Assembly (NCBI RefSeq): GCF_000737195.2
Contig: NZ_JALM01000059.1
Coordinates: 1-32,467, forward strand
DNA length: 32,467 nucleotides
From: Sciscionella sediminilitoris
GTDB taxonomy: Bacteria; Actinomycetota; Actinomycetes; Mycobacteriales; Pseudonocardiaceae
Direction of reading: 5' to 3'
The notes under the pieces are model-generated. The model ran no database searches. It worked only from the letters and a program-made list of their open reading frames with translations, and had not been told where the DNA came from. Within the stretch, counting starts at the first letter, position 1, and each line of letters opens with the position of its first letter. A program made the translations under genes and the position numbers. Positions 22,296 through 32,467 of this stretch are shown here, one piece after another.

Positions 22296-23492
22296 TCACC
22301 ACGCGACGGGTAACGCCGCCAATCCACCGGCCACCCGGTCACGGTTGACCGGAAGCTCCTCGTCCGGCACGGCAAGGCGCAGCGTCGGGAACCGCGCGAA
22401 CAGCCTGCCGAACACCTCCTGCAGCTCGATCTTCGCCAGGCTGGCACCGATACAGAACCGCGAGCCATAGCCGAACGACATGTGCGGATTGCAGGTACGG
22501 GTGATGTCGAACTCGTCCGGGCACTCGACCCGCTCGGGATCGTAATTGGCCGCGCCGGTGGCCATCACGACCGCGTCCCCGGCCTTGATGGTGACCTCGC
22601 CGATCGTGATGTCGTGTGCCGCCCACCGGGTGACGCCGCCGATCAGGCCCGGGGTGATGGTCATCCGCAGGATCTCCTCGACCGCGCCGGGCAGCAGGCC
22701 GGGATCGGCGAGCAATTTCGCGCGCTGTCCGGGATTGCGGATCAGCAGCAGCACGCCCAGATCGATGCGGGACATGGTGCTCTCGTGCCCGGCGAACAAC
22801 AGTCCGGTGATCAGCCCGGCGGCCTGCTCCGCCGAGGTGACGGTGTCCTCGGGGTTGTGCACCAGATGGGAGACCAGGTCCTCCGCGGGTTCCCGCCGTT
22901 TGGCCGCCATCAGCGCCGCGGTGTAGTCGACGAACTCCGCGCGCGCCGCCCCGGCTCGTGCGCTGTCACCGATATCGCTCATCCGGTTCCACCAGTCGCG
23001 CAGTTTTCCGTGGTCGCCCGGCGGTGCCCCGATCACCTCGCAGATCGCCGTCATCGGCAGCGGCTGGGACAGCACGGCGTGCAGATCGACCGGCGGAGTG
23101 ACCATGGCGTCCAGCACCTCGTCGATGTGCCCGCCGATCCTGGTACGAAGCTGCTCCATCCGCTTCGCCGCGAACGCCGGGGTGAGCAGTCGGCGCATCC
23201 GGTTGTGCACCTCCTGTTCCTTGTCGACCCCGGCGTGCGGCCTGCCCCCGTGGGTTGGCACGCCCGCGACGATCGGCGGGGTCGTCCTCGGGGCGTTGTC
23301 CGGATCCCGGTGCGCCCGGCCCAGCGCCTGGTTGCCGTACAGCTCACGCAGTTCGTCGTACCCGGTGACCAGCCACGCCTCGTCACCGGTCAGGGTGCGC
23401 ACCCGTGCGATGGGCTGCTCCCGCTGCAGTTCACGAAACCGCGGCGGGACCTCCAGTACATCCCCGTCTCCATCGAATGGCAGCTGATCCAT
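22296..23492 (-). CDS. Cytochrome P450 (second), downstream of the NRPS
   Basis: 398 residues. Heme loop FGYGSRFCIGASLAK, ExxR in EEILRMT and a normal I-helix AGHESTMS are present, so the catalytic set is complete. The N-terminal ELQREQPIARVRTLTGDEAWLVTGYDEL-type region is typical of antibiotic-cluster P450s. It begins 18 bases after the NRPS stop and ends the leftward core operon, so oxidation of the peptide is likely, for example hydroxylation or ring coupling of the Tyr-like residue, either on the carrier protein or after release. ATG 23492 has an AAGGA some ten bases upstream. Codon 394 (22311-22313), five codons before the stop, is TTA. Confidence 0.92.
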   Translation of the reverse strand: MDQLPFDGDGDVLEVPPRFRELQREQPIARVRTLTGDEAWLVTGYDELRELYGNQALGRAHRDPDNAPRTTPPIVAGVPTHGGRPHAGVDKEQEVHNRMRRLLTPAFAAKRMEQLRTRIGGHIDEVLDAMVTPPVDLHAVLSQPLPMTAICEVIGAPPGDHGKLRDWWNRMSDIGDSARAGAARAEFVDYTAALMAAKRREPAEDLVSHLVHNPEDTVTSAEQAAGLITGLLFAGHESTMSRIDLGVLLLIRNPGQRAKLLADPGLLPGAVEEILRMTITPGLIGGVTRWAAHDITIGEVTIKAGDAVVMATGAANYDPERVECPDEFDITRTCNPHMSFGYGSRFCIGASLAKIELQEVFGRLFARFPTLRLAVPDEELPVNRDRVAGGLAALPVAW

Positions 23493-23510
23493 GAGAACCG
23501 TTTCCTTCCG

Positions 23511-26500
23511 TCAGGTTTCACCGGTGCGGAGCGAGGCCGTCACGGCGCGCCCGATCGCCGTGACCGACGACGAATCGCTGAGCATCTTGCCGTGCACGAC
23601 ATCGATGTCGTGGTTTTCGATTTCTCCCTTGATGTGTTTCCGCCAGGCCTGCGATGTGCACTTCTCCGGCGAACCCGCGGAATTGCCGACGACATCGGAT
23701 TTCGACGTGGAACCGAAGAACAACAGGTCGCCGATGAATTCCTCCGGCCGGAAACCGGCCATCATCCGGACGTTGTTCACGTACACCCGCATGCTGTTCT
23801 TCAGCCCCTCCTCGCCGAGTGCCGCGAGGCGGTGTCCGGTGTCCCGCAGGTATTCGGCATAACGGCCGAGTACCGCGTCCGGATCGGCGGCAAGCTCGTC
23901 CCTGTCGAAGATGAATTCCTCGGCGAGCAGCGAGGCGATGATCTCGTGGTCCGGCAGCTCCGGTGGCCGCTGGTCCGGATTCGGGTACGCGTCGAGGATG
24001 ACGAGCCGATCGACCGCCGCGCCCCGCCGCTGCAGCTCGACGGCCACCGCGTGCGCCACCAGTCCCCCGAACGACCAGCCGATCAGCCGGTACGGACCCG
24101 CGGGGAACGCGGCCAGGATTTCGTCCGCGTAATCCGCGGCCATGTCCTCGATGGACCCGGGAAGCTCGGCGGGCCCCGCCAGGCCGCGCGCCTGCACGCC
24201 GTAGAGCGGATAGCACGGCGGCAGGTGCGCCAGCAGGCCAGCGTAGCTCCAGCTCGTCCCGGAACCGGGGTGGAAGCAGAACATCGGGGGCCGATCTCCG
24301 TTGCGGCGCAGCGGCAGGATCACGCTGAACGGGTCACGCTCGACATCCGAGCCCAGTTCCACGGCGAGCGCGGCCACGGTGGGCGCCTCGAAGACACTGC
24401 GCACCGACAGCTCCACACCGAACCGTTGCCGGATCAGCCGGACCAACCGGGTGGCGAGGAACGAATGCCCGCCGAGGCTGAAGAAATCCTCGTCGATCCC
24501 CACCGGCGCCCGGCCGAGCAGTTCGCCGAACAGGACGCTCAGCGCATCCTCCTCCGGAGTGCGGGGCAGCCGGGCCGGTCCGGTGCCCTCCGGCGCGGGC
24601 GGCAGTGCGGCGTGGTCGAGCTTGCCGTTGCGGGTCAGTGGCAGCGAATCCAGCACGACGAAGGCCGAAGGCACCAGATAGTCCGGTAACCGGCGTGCCA
24701 GGTGCTCGGCCCAGTCCCGCTGATCCGCGCCCGGCGCGGCCACCACATAGGCGATCAGCACATCCCCGGGCCGCGCCAGCACCACCGCCCGGCGCACCCC
24801 GGGGTGCTCGGCGAGCACCGCCTCCACCTCGCCGGGTTCCACCCGGAATCCGCGGATCTTCAGCTGCCGGTCGGCCCGGCGCACGTACACCAGCTCGCCG
24901 TCCCGCGTCCAGCGGACCAGATCGCCGGTGCGGTACATGCGCCTCCCCGGCGCCCCGAACGGGCAGGCGAGGAACCGCTCCGCCGTGCGGGCCGCACGGC
25001 GGGCGTACCCGCGGGCCAGACAGTCGCCCGCGAGGTACAGCTCACCGGTGACACCGGGGGCGACCGGCTGCAGCGCCGCGTCCAGCACGTACGCCGCGGT
25101 GTTGGGCACCGGGTGGCCGATCGGCGGGCAGGCGGGCGGATCGGCGGCGAGCACCGTCCCGGTGACCACGTGCGTCTCGGTCGGGCCGTACTGGTTGTGC
25201 AGGCGCCGCCCGGGAACCGCGGCAAGGAAGGTCCTGGTGACCTCGCTCGGTTTCAGCGCCTCCCCTGCCTGGATCACCTCGGTCAGCGCGGGCAGCGACA
25301 GACCGGCATCGGTGGCGTTCTCCGCCACCGCCTCGATGACCAGGTTGGGCGCGAACAGCTCACGCACTTCGCTTTCGGCGAGCCAGCGCACCAGCGCCCG
25401 CCCGTCGCGGCGCACGTCCTCGGGGCAGATCGCCAGGGTGCGGCCGGTGGTCAGGGCGAAGCACATCTCCTGGACCGCGACGTCGAAGCCGATCGGCGCG
25501 AATTGCGCGGTCACCGTGCCCGCACCGGCGGGCAGGGTTTCCCGCTGCCAGTCCAGGAGATTGACGATGGTGCGCTGCGGCATCAGCACACCCTTCGGTG
25601 TCCCGGTCGAGCCCGAGGTGTAGAGCAGGTAGAGCCCGGCACCCGGGTCCGGCGGCCCGGGGACGGGGTCACCCGTCTCTCCCCCGTCCTCCTCGATCCG
25701 CACCACCCGATGACCGCTCGCCCACGGCCCTGGCTCGCCGAAGGCGACCACCAGCTCCGGGCGGGCGTCGCCGAGCACCTTCGCGATCCGGTCGGCGGGC
25801 AGCCGGACGTCGATCGGCAGGTAGATCGCACCGGCCTTGAGTACGGCGCACAACGCGACGGCCTGCTCGACCGAGCGGGGCAGGGCCACCGCGACCACGC
25901 GTTCCTGGCCGGCGCCCCCGGCGAGGAGCCTTCGGGCCAGCCGATCGGCCGCGTCGTCGAGCTGCCGGTAGGTCAGCGACATGTCCTCGTACCGGACGGC
26001 GCAGGTGTCCGGGGTGGCCCTTGCCTGCTCGGCGAGCCGCTGCGGCAGTCCGCGCCCGGCAACCGGCCGGTGGGCACCGTTCCAGTTCCGCAGCACGTTC
26101 TCGCGCTCGGCCGGGTCCAGCACCGCCAGGCCGCTGAGCCGCTCTGTGGGGGCGGCGACCGCGGCGGAAAGCAGCCGCGCCAGCCGATCGGCGAGGCTGC
26201 GCGCGCTCGCCTTGTCGAACAAGTCCACGCTGTACTGCACACTGCCCTGGATGCCGCCCGGCTGCCCATCCGGACCGGTGCGTTCGGCGAAGGAGAACAG
26301 CAGGTCGAACTTGGCCGTACGCAGGCTCACCCGCTCCCGTTGCACGGCCAGACCGGAGGCCGGAGCATCGGGCGGAGCCTGCTCGGTGGTGTTCAGCGAG
26401 AGCATCACCTGGAACAGCGGATGCCGGGCCAGTGAGCGCGGCGGGTTGAGCAGCTCCACCAGCCGCTCGAACGGGACATCCTGGTGGTCGTAGGCCGCCA

Positions 26501-29500
26501 GATCCGTGTCCCGGACCCGGCCGATCAATTCGGCGAACGTCGGATCCCCGGAAACATCGGTCCGCAGCACCAGCGTGTTGACGAAGAAACCGACCAGCTC
26601 CTCGAGCCCCGCATCGGATCGCCCCGCCACCGGGGTACCCATCGGAATGTCGGTGCCCGCGCCGAGTCTGGCCAGCAGCCCGGCGATCGCCGCCTGCAGC
26701 ACCATGAACAACGTCGCCCGGCGTCCCCGGGCGAGCGCGGCCAGCCTGGCGTGCAGCGCCGCGGGCAGTTCGAACCCGACCTCGGCGCCGTCCTGCGAGC
26801 CGACCGCGGGCCGTGGCCGGTCCACCGGAAGCGGCAGCTCGACCGGCAGCCGCGCCAGCGTCTCCCGCCAGTACGCCTCCTGCTCGGCGAACACCGCCGC
26901 CCCCAGGACGTCGCGCTGCCAGAGCGCATAGTCCACATAGGACACTGGCAGATCCGGCCACCGCGGGGCCCGCCCGCCACTGCGTGCCGCGTAGGCCCGG
27001 GTCAGATCCCTGGCCAGCACGGACATCGACCAGCCGTCCGTTGCCACGTGATGAACCACCAGCACCAGCACGAATTCCCGCGCCCCGAGCATCAGCAACC
27101 GGGCCCGCACCGGCGGCCTCCGGTCGGCGAGGTCGAACCGCTGCCCGAGAACGGCCGCGATCTCGTCCGCGACACGTTCCGGGGCCACGTGGGCCACGGT
27201 GAACTCGGGCGTGGCATCCGGCAGCACGATCTGGTGCGGTCCCTCGTCGTCCTCGGCGAACACCGTCCGCAGCGTCGCGTGCCGTCCGAGCACATCGGCG
27301 AGCGCGGCGCGCAGTGCGGGCAGATCGAGGTTCCCGCGCAGCCGCAGCGGCATCGGGACGTTGTAGGCGGGCCTCGGTCCCTCGACCCGATTGAGGAACC
27401 AGAGCCGGTACTGCGCGGCGGAAAGCGGCAGCCGGTCCGGCCGTGGCACGCTCGGGACGATCGGCGGCCGTCGTTGCTGTCCTTCGCCGAGGATCTCGCC
27501 GAGCGCGGCCACCGAAGGAGCGTCGAAGAGTTTCCGCACCGCCAATTCGACGCCGAGGGCCGCGCGGATCCGACCGACGAGCCTCGTGGCCAGCAGCGAA
27601 TGCCCGCCGAGGGCGAAGAAGTCGTCGTCGATCCCGACCTCGAGGACGCCGAGCACATCCGCGAACAGGCGAGAGAGGATCTCTTCCCGGGGACCGCGCG
27701 GCATCCGCCCGCCCGGGGCGGTGCCGCGTTCCGGCGCGGGCAGGGCCTGGATGTCGACCTTGCCGTGCGGGGTGAGCGGAAGCTCGGGCAGCACCACGAA
27801 GGCCGCGGGCACCAGGTGGGCGGGAAGCCGCGCGGTGAGATGCGACCGCAGATCCGGGTTTTCCGCTCCGGTACGGAGCACCACGTACGCCACCAACCGC
27901 CGCTCGCCATCGGGCTCGGCGCGAGCGAGCACGACCGCCCGCGCCACCTCGGGGTGCTCGTCGAGCGCCGCCTCGATCTCCGCGGGTTCGATCCGGAACC
28001 CGCGGATCTTCACCTGATCGTCGGCCCGCCCGAGGAAACACAGCGCACCGTCGGCCCGCCGGTAGGCCCGGTCGCCGGTGCGGTACATGCGCTGTCCCGG
28101 CGGGCCGAACGGACAGGCCACGAAACGCTCCGCGGACAGGTCCGGACGGTCCAGATACCCCCGCGCCAGTCCGGCTCCTGCCAGGTAGAGCTCCCCGGCG
28201 ACCTCGGTCGCGGCCAGGCCGAGGCGGTCATCGAGCAAGTAGACCCGGGTGCCGTCGATGGGCCGTCCGATCGGTGGCACCCCATCGCCGCTCAGTGGTT
28301 CGCTCATCGTGGCGCAGACCGTGTTCTCGGTCGGGCCGTACGCGTTCACCATCCGGCGGCCCGGCGCCCACCGGGACACCAGCGCGGCCGGGCACGGCTC
28401 ACCGGCGACCACCACGGTCGCCCCGGCGGGCAGTGTTTCGGCGGGCAGCATCGCCAGTGCGGTCGGCGGCAGCGTGACGCAGTCGATCGCGCGTTCGGCG
28501 AGCAGAGCGGCAAGGGGTTCGCCGGGCAGCATCCGCTCGCCCGCGGTCAGCACCAGGGTCGCCCCGGAGCACAGCGTGACCCACAACTCCGAGCATGTCG
28601 CGTCGAAACTGAGCGCGGCGAACTGCAGGACCCGCCGACCCGGGCGCACATCGAAGGCCCGCTGTTGCCCGGCCACCAGCGCGGAAAGCCCGTGATGGGT
28701 GACGACCACGCCCTTCGGGCGACCGCTCGAGCCGGAGGTATAGGTGACGTACGCCGGGTTCGCCGTGGTCAGCGGTGCGACGCGATCGGCGTCCACCGGA
28801 TCGCGCCCGGATGCCGCCCCGGGCTCCTCGGTGTCCAGCAGCAGCACGGGAACCTCGGCCGGTTCCGGCAGCGTCGCGGCGATCGCCGCGGTGGTCAGCA
28901 GACAGACCGGGCGAGCCTCGGCGAGCAGCCGGGCCAGGCGCACCGGCGGGTGGGCCGGATCCAGTGGCAGATAGGCGGCTCCGGCCTTGGCCACCGCGAG
29001 CAACGCGACCGGAAGCACGGTCTCCCGCCCTGCCAGTACGGCGACCAGGTGCTCCGGGCCGATACCGCGGGCGATGAGGCGATGCGCCCACTGGTTGGCC
29101 CGCCGGTTCAGTTCGGCGTAGGTCACCGTGGAGTGGTCGTCCACGACGGCGGGGGTGTCCGGGGTGCGGGCCGCCTGTCGCGCGAACAACTCCGGCAGCG
29201 TGGCGGCCGGTGGCGCCTCCGGGCCCCGGCACCAGGCCAGGATCCGGTCCCGCTCCGCTGGTTCCGGCAAACGGATCCGGTGTACCGGCGTCTCCGGCGC
29301 ATCGGCCAGCAGTTCCAGCACCCGGACGACCCGGCCGAGAATGCGCCGCGCCGAATCGCCGCCGAACACGCTGGGCCGGTAATCCACCCGCAGCACCAGA
29401 CCGGATCCGGGCGCCGCGACCAGGGCGAGCGGGTAGTGCGTGCTGTCCCGGCCGCGGACCCGGCGCACCCGGAGCTGCTCGCCCCGCGACGCGGGGGGAC

Positions 29501-30572
29501 CGGACTGCCCGCCGGGATGGTTCTCGAAAACGGTCGGTGCGTCGAACAGCCGTGGGTGCCCGGAGATCGCCTGCGTCTCGGCGAGGCCGAGGTGGTGATA
29601 CGGGAGCAGCTCGAGCCCTTCCGCCTGCACGCGCCGGACCAGCTCGCCCAGCGCCTCGTCCGGGCGCAGCCGTACCCGCAGCGGGATGGTGTTGATGAAC
29701 AGCCCCACCATCGTCTCCACACCCGGTACCTCGGCGGGCCTGCCGGATACCGTGATGCCGGTGACGACATCGTCTCGCCCGGTCAGCTGCGCCAGGACCA
29801 GCACCCACGCGGTCTGCACGGCCGTGCTCATGGTCACCCGGTGCTCGCGGCACCAATCGCTGAGCCGGGCCGTGGTCTCCTCCGGCAGCACCCGCCGTAC
29901 CTGCTCGGGCAGTTCGGCGGGCCCACTGTGCTGTGGCGCCACCAGTGTCGGCCCGTCCAGCTCCGCCAGTGCCGCCCGCCATGCGGTCCGCGCCGCCCCG
30001 GAGTCCTGCTTGTTCAGCCAGTCCAGATAGGACCGATAGGGCGCCACCGGTTCGAGGCCCGAGCCGTCGCCCCGTCGTTGGTAGAGGGTGTGCAGATCGC
30101 GCCAGAGCACCGCGGTGGACCAGCCGTCGGCGAGGATGTGGTGCAACGTCAGCACCAGCTGGTGACTGCGCTCGCCGAACCGGATCAGGGTGAACCGGAC
30201 CAGCGGCGGCCGGTCCAGCCGGAAGCGGGTGGTGCGGTCGGCCGCCACGATCGCCTCGGCGGCCGCCTCCCGTTCCGGTTCCGGCCGGTCCGCCAGGTCC
30301 CGTACCGTCAGCGGCAGCCGAACCGATCGGGGAATCACCTGCACCGGTTTGCCCAGCCCCTCGTGCCGGAACCCGGCCCTCAGGTTGGGATGCCGCTCCA
30401 GCAGTGCCTGCCCCGCCGCCCGCAACGCGTCCTGATCGAGGGGACCGTCCAGGTCGACGACGAGCTGCACCGCGTAGACGTCCGTGGCCTGCTCGTCGTA
30501 CAGATTGTGGAAGAGCATGCCCTCCTGCAGCGGGGTGAGCGGCAGCAGGTCCTCAATCCCGGCCTTGGTCAT
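23511..30572 (-). CDS. NRPS, final two modules: C-A-T-C-A-T-TE
   Basis: 2353 residues. C1 (about 8-440, HHILADG at 144-150) starts [17 protein letters not shown], the form that follows an epimerase. A1 (about 455-930, [11 protein letters not shown]) gives code D-A-S-T-V-A-A-V-C-K, which I recall for Tyr or beta-hydroxy-Tyr. T1 has LGGHS near 990. C2 (about 1045-1490, HHVATDG near 1175) is of the L-to-L type. A2 (about 1510-1990, [11 protein letters not shown]) gives D-V-Q-L-I-A-Q-V-V-K, close to Pro codes. T2 has LGGHS near 2036. The thioesterase (about 2090 to end) has GWSFGG with Ser near 2167 and a late His in VVHGK, and should release the peptide by cyclisation or hydrolysis. Its ATG overlaps the upstream NRPS stop (ATGA). 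Codon 1962 (24687-24689) is TTA. Confidence 0.95.
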   Translation of the reverse strand: MTKAGIEDLLPLTPLQEGMLFHNLYDEQATDVYAVQLVVDLDGPLDQDALRAAGQALLERHPNLRAGFRHEGLGKPVQVIPRSVRLPLTVRDLADRPEPEREAAAEAIVAADRTTRFRLDRPPLVRFTLIRFGERSHQLVLTLHHILADGWSTAVLWRDLHTLYQRRGDGSGLEPVAPYRSYLDWLNKQDSGAARTAWRAALAELDGPTLVAPQHSGPAELPEQVRRVLPEETTARLSDWCREHRVTMSTAVQTAWVLVLAQLTGRDDVVTGITVSGRPAEVPGVETMVGLFINTIPLRVRLRPDEALGELVRRVQAEGLELLPYHHLGLAETQAISGHPRLFDAPTVFENHPGGQSGPPASRGEQLRVRRVRGRDSTHYPLALVAAPGSGLVLRVDYRPSVFGGDSARRILGRVVRVLELLADAPETPVHRIRLPEPAERDRILAWCRGPEAPPAATLPELFARQAARTPDTPAVVDDHSTVTYAELNRRANQWAHRLIARGIGPEHLVAVLAGRETVLPVALLAVAKAGAAYLPLDPAHPPVRLARLLAEARPVCLLTTAAIAATLPEPAEVPVLLLDTEEPGAASGRDPVDADRVAPLTTANPAYVTYTSGSSGRPKGVVVTHHGLSALVAGQQRAFDVRPGRRVLQFAALSFDATCSELWVTLCSGATLVLTAGERMLPGEPLAALLAERAIDCVTLPPTALAMLPAETLPAGATVVVAGEPCPAALVSRWAPGRRMVNAYGPTENTVCATMSEPLSGDGVPPIGRPIDGTRVYLLDDRLGLAATEVAGELYLAGAGLARGYLDRPDLSAERFVACPFGPPGQRMYRTGDRAYRRADGALCFLGRADDQVKIRGFRIEPAEIEAALDEHPEVARAVVLARAEPDGERRLVAYVVLRTGAENPDLRSHLTARLPAHLVPAAFVVLPELPLTPHGKVDIQALPAPERGTAPGGRMPRGPREEILSRLFADVLGVLEVGIDDDFFALGGHSLLATRLVGRIRAALGVELAVRKLFDAPSVAALGEILGEGQQRRPPIVPSVPRPDRLPLSAAQYRLWFLNRVEGPRPAYNVPMPLRLRGNLDLPALRAALADVLGRHATLRTVFAEDDEGPHQIVLPDATPEFTVAHVAPERVADEIAAVLGQRFDLADRRPPVRARLLMLGAREFVLVLVVHHVATDGWSMSVLARDLTRAYAARSGGRAPRWPDLPVSYVDYALWQRDVLGAAVFAEQEAYWRETLARLPVELPLPVDRPRPAVGSQDGAEVGFELPAALHARLAALARGRRATLFMVLQAAIAGLLARLGAGTDIPMGTPVAGRSDAGLEELVGFFVNTLVLRTDVSGDPTFAELIGRVRDTDLAAYDHQDVPFERLVELLNPPRSLARHPLFQVMLSLNTTEQAPPDAPASGLAVQRERVSLRTAKFDLLFSFAERTGPDGQPGGIQGSVQYSVDLFDKASARSLADRLARLLSAAVAAPTERLSGLAVLDPAERENVLRNWNGAHRPVAGRGLPQRLAEQARATPDTCAVRYEDMSLTYRQLDDAADRLARRLLAGGAGQERVVAVALPRSVEQAVALCAVLKAGAIYLPIDVRLPADRIAKVLGDARPELVVAFGEPGPWASGHRVVRIEEDGGETGDPVPGPPDPGAGLYLLYTSGSTGTPKGVLMPQRTIVNLLDWQRETLPAGAGTVTAQFAPIGFDVAVQEMCFALTTGRTLAICPEDVRRDGRALVRWLAESEVRELFAPNLVIEAVAENATDAGLSLPALTEVIQAGEALKPSEVTRTFLAAVPGRRLHNQYGPTETHVVTGTVLAADPPACPPIGHPVPNTAAYVLDAALQPVAPGVTGELYLAGDCLARGYARRAARTAERFLACPFGAPGRRMYRTGDLVRWTRDGELVYVRRADRQLKIRGFRVEPGEVEAVLAEHPGVRRAVVLARPGDVLIAYVVAAPGADQRDWAEHLARRLPDYLVPSAFVVLDSLPLTRNGKLDHAALPPAPEGTGPARLPRTPEEDALSVLFGELLGRAPVGIDEDFFSLGGHSFLATRLVRLIRQRFGVELSVRSVFEAPTVAALAVELGSDVERDPFSVILPLRRNGDRPPMFCFHPGSGTSWSYAGLLAHLPPCYPLYGVQARGLAGPAELPGSIEDMAADYADEILAAFPAGPYRLIGWSFGGLVAHAVAVELQRRGAAVDRLVILDAYPNPDQRPPELPDHEIIASLLAEEFIFDRDELAADPDAVLGRYAEYLRDTGHRLAALGEEGLKNSMRVYVNNVRMMAGFRPEEFIGDLLFFGSTSKSDVVGNSAGSPEKCTSQAWRKHIKGEIENHDIDVVHGKMLSDSSSVTAIGRAVTASLRTGET

Positions 30573-32467
30573 TCGTCCAGCCCCCATTCGGCTTCGATCA
30601 GATCGATCTCGTCCTGGCTCAGACCGGAGGCCGCCACATCGGACGGGGTGAAGCCGCCGCCTGCCACTTCGCTGTGCCGAGCCAGTGCGGTCAGTGCCTC
30701 GGCCCACGCATCGGCCGCTGCCCGGATCCGCTCCTCGCCGAGCAGTTCGCGTGGCCATACCCAGGTGCTCTCCAGGCACGGCCCGTCCTCGGTCTCCCGG
30801 ACGGTGGCGGCGATCTCCAGTGCGTGCGGCAACGGCATCGCCGGGTCCTGCCGTGGCGCGGCCACGGCCTCCTCGGCCACCGACCAGTCCGCGGTCCTGT
30901 CCCCCGCCGCCGGTGCCTTGCCGAGGTAGTTCAGCCCGACCTGGGCGTGGGCCAGCCGGTTCAGCGCGGCCCCGGTGCGGTGATCGAGATAGCGCAGTGC
31001 GCCGTAGCTCAGTCCCAGGTCGGTGACCCGGCGCAGCTGTTCCTTGACTTCCTTGAGCACGGTGTCCACGGGGCCCGCCGGGACGCGCACCGGATACATC
31101 GAGGTGAACCACCCGACGGTTCGGGACAGGTCCACATCCTCGATGACCTCCTCCGCGCGGCCGTGGCTTTCCAGGTCCACCAGCACTCCCCTGGGACCGG
31201 CCAGCCCGGCATCGTCCAGTGCGACGGCGAGACCGGCCAACAGCACGTGCGCCGGGTCGGCGTGGAAGGAGCCCGTCACGTCCTCGAGTACCGCGGCGGT
31301 GAGCCCGGCAGGTAGCCGCACGGTCAGGCTGGCCGCTGTGCCGATCGTGTCCCGTCGCGGATCGAGCGGCCGCCCGCCGAAGGGCGCCTCGGGTTCGCCG
31401 AGCACTTCGGACCAGGCGGCGAAGTCGGCCTGGCGCCGGACCAGGTGGCTCCACTCGTGCAGCTTCCGCGCCCAGGTCCGAAAGGATGTGCCGACCGGTG
31501 CGAGCCGGACCGGTTCCCCGGCGTGCACGGCCGCCCATGCCTCAGCGAGGTCGGGGAGCAGGATCCGCCAGGACACCGCGTCGACCGCGAGGTGGTGCAC
31601 GACGAGCAGCAGCCGCCCGGCCTCCCCGGGGCCGCGGTCGAACCACACGGCGCGAACCAGCTCACCGGTGAGCTTCAGGCTTTCCCTGGCGGCGCGGGCC
31701 TCGGTCCGGATCCGGTCCTCGTACGCCGCCGCGTCGAGTCCCGTCACGTCCACATGGCGGAGACGATCGGCCGCCGCGACCGAGCCGGGTGGCAGGACGG
31801 TCAGCGTCCAATCGGTGCCCGGAGCCCCGATGGCGCGCAACCGCAGGGCGTCGTGGTGGTCGAGCAACGCCTGCAGGGTGGCGGCGAGCTGGTCGTACCG
31901 CGCGCCCGCCGGTGCCCGCAGGAACCGTGACTGGTTGAATCCGTCGACGGGACCGCGCAGATCGGCCAGCCACTGGATGATCGGGGTGACGGCCACCTCG
32001 CCGATCCCCGCGCCGGGTTCCTCGGTCCGTTCGCCGGTGGTTTCCCGCACCGCGGTGGCGAGCCCGGCGACCGTCTGGTTCTCGAACAGGTCGCGAGCGG
32101 ACACGGTCAGTCCGGAGCTCCGTGCGCGGCTGGCGAACTGGATGGTGGTGATGCTGTCACCACCGAGGTCGAAGAAGTTGTCGTCGATGGTGACGTGGTC
32201 GATGCCGAGTATTTCGGCGAAGAGTCCGCAGAGGAGTTCCTCGCGCGGGGTTCGCGGCTCGCGGCCGTTCGCGTCGGCGGTGTATTCGGGAGCCGGGAGG
32301 GCATCCCGGTCGATCTTGTCGTTGGCGGTCAGCGGCAGTTCGGGCAAGACGACGATCGCCGCGGGAACCATGTACCCGGGAAGCTTTTCCGCCACATGCG
32401 CGCGCACCGCCGCCGCATCGACGGTCCCGCCGTCAGCAGCCACCACGTAGGCGACGAGTCGTTTGTC
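30569..32467 (-). CDS. NRPS, 3' part: A(end)-T-E, continues past the right edge
   Basis: About 632 residues are visible; the gene is cut at 32467 within the A domain (KRLVAYVV, A8/A9 region). Next come the A10 lysine ([11 protein letters not shown]), a carrier domain with [15 protein letters not shown] (the LGGDS form found before epimerases), and an epimerisation domain with intact [10 protein letters not shown] and [15 protein letters not shown]. The module therefore adds a residue converted to the D form; its identity cannot be read because the code region lies outside. The last 25 residues ([20 protein letters not shown]) match donor COM docking helices of the TycA type and should hand the chain to the next NRPS, whose start codon overlaps this stop. 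Confidence 0.95.
   Translation of the reverse strand, partial: DKRLVAYVVAADGGTVDAAAVRAHVAEKLPGYMVPAAIVVLPELPLTANDKIDRDALPAPEYTADANGREPRTPREELLCGLFAEILGIDHVTIDDNFFDLGGDSITTIQFASRARSSGLTVSARDLFENQTVAGLATAVRETTGERTEEPGAGIGEVAVTPIIQWLADLRGPVDGFNQSRFLRAPAGARYDQLAATLQALLDHHDALRLRAIGAPGTDWTLTVLPPGSVAAADRLRHVDVTGLDAAAYEDRIRTEARAARESLKLTGELVRAVWFDRGPGEAGRLLLVVHHLAVDAVSWRILLPDLAEAWAAVHAGEPVRLAPVGTSFRTWARKLHEWSHLVRRQADFAAWSEVLGEPEAPFGGRPLDPRRDTIGTAASLTVRLPAGLTAAVLEDVTGSFHADPAHVLLAGLAVALDDAGLAGPRGVLVDLESHGRAEEVIEDVDLSRTVGWFTSMYPVRVPAGPVDTVLKEVKEQLRRVTDLGLSYGALRYLDHRTGAALNRLAHAQVGLNYLGKAPAAGDRTADWSVAEEAVAAPRQDPAMPLPHALEIAATVRETEDGPCLESTWVWPRELLGEERIRAAADAWAEALTALARHSEVAGGGFTPSDVAASGLSQDEIDLIEAEWGLDE

Noticed and set aside
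26484-30929. 1481-residue open frame on the plus strand opposite the NRPS genes
   Set aside because: It is antisense to conserved C, A and T domains, its protein is Arg/Gly/Pro/His-rich with no domain, and long antisense frames are expected at this GC content.
30573-31538. Extension of the C-A-T-C-A-T-TE NRPS frame upstream to 31538
   Set aside because: The extra 322 codons overlap the epimerisation domain of the upstream NRPS and read as low-complexity sequence; the ATG at 30572 begins the conserved C-domain start.
8435-32467. A vancomycin-type glycopeptide cluster
   Set aside because: The GtfE-like and sulfotransferase genes suggested it, but there is no X domain before the thioesterase, no Oxy series, no hydroxyphenylglycine genes and the last module is Pro-like.
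1-32467. Mobile elements, CRISPR, tRNA genes or attachment sites
   Set aside because: Read on both strands; no transposase or integrase motifs, no regularly spaced repeats and no tRNA cloverleaf sequence were recognised.

Overview
The window is high-GC DNA (roughly 70% by eye) with strong GC bias at third codon positions, frequent GTG/TTG starts and tightly packed, often overlapping genes. This is the signature of a filamentous actinomycete; the gene types would suit Pseudonocardiaceae (Amycolatopsis-like) or Streptomyces, but I cannot fix the genus. I see no tRNA or rRNA genes, CRISPR array, IS element or integrase.

Region 1 (1-1078): a lower-GC left edge with two doubtful small ORFs joined by an ATGA overlap and followed by a very strong terminator, then a secreted DUF4232 protein on the minus strand.

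Region 2 (1079-8434): a self-contained sugar/polyol catabolic locus built around a divergent promoter (5770-5942). Leftward: RbtT/DalT/CsbX-type MFS transporter, SorC/DeoR-type regulator, class II aldolase, PfkB sugar kinase and a short-chain dehydrogenase. Rightward: an FGGY (LyxK-like) kinase and a D-2-hydroxyacid dehydrogenase. GAACA-type operator candidates lie just downstream of both promoters. The set reads as uptake, oxidation/reduction, phosphorylation and aldol cleavage of a polyol, ketose or sugar acid; the substrate is not identifiable.

Region 3 (8435-32467, continuing past the right edge): a nonribosomal peptide (NRPS) biosynthetic cluster. From the left: a SAM methyltransferase, a PAPS sulfotransferase and a vancomycin-GtfE-like glycosyltransferase (one leftward tailoring operon); a divergent ArsR-like regulator; a Tat-exported GH95-like glycosidase and an OleD/MGT-type glycosyltransferase (a second leftward operon, plausibly a self-protection pair); a rightward four-gene operon of P450, glutamate mutase S, glutamate mutase E and a VioB/RebD-like ferritin-domain enzyme; and a leftward core operon whose visible part is ...A-T-E (partial), then C-A-T-C-A-T-TE, then a second P450. 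The visible assembly line predicts a peptide ending in ...D-Xaa, Tyr-like, Pro-like. The glutamate mutase pair should supply 3-methylaspartate.

The most unusual part is the P450/glutamate mutase/VioB-like operon, which has no amino-acid oxidase partner in view and could make an undescribed modified building block. Four cluster genes carry the rare TTA leucine codon, and I saw none in the sugar locus, suggesting bldA-type developmental control of the antibiotic genes only.
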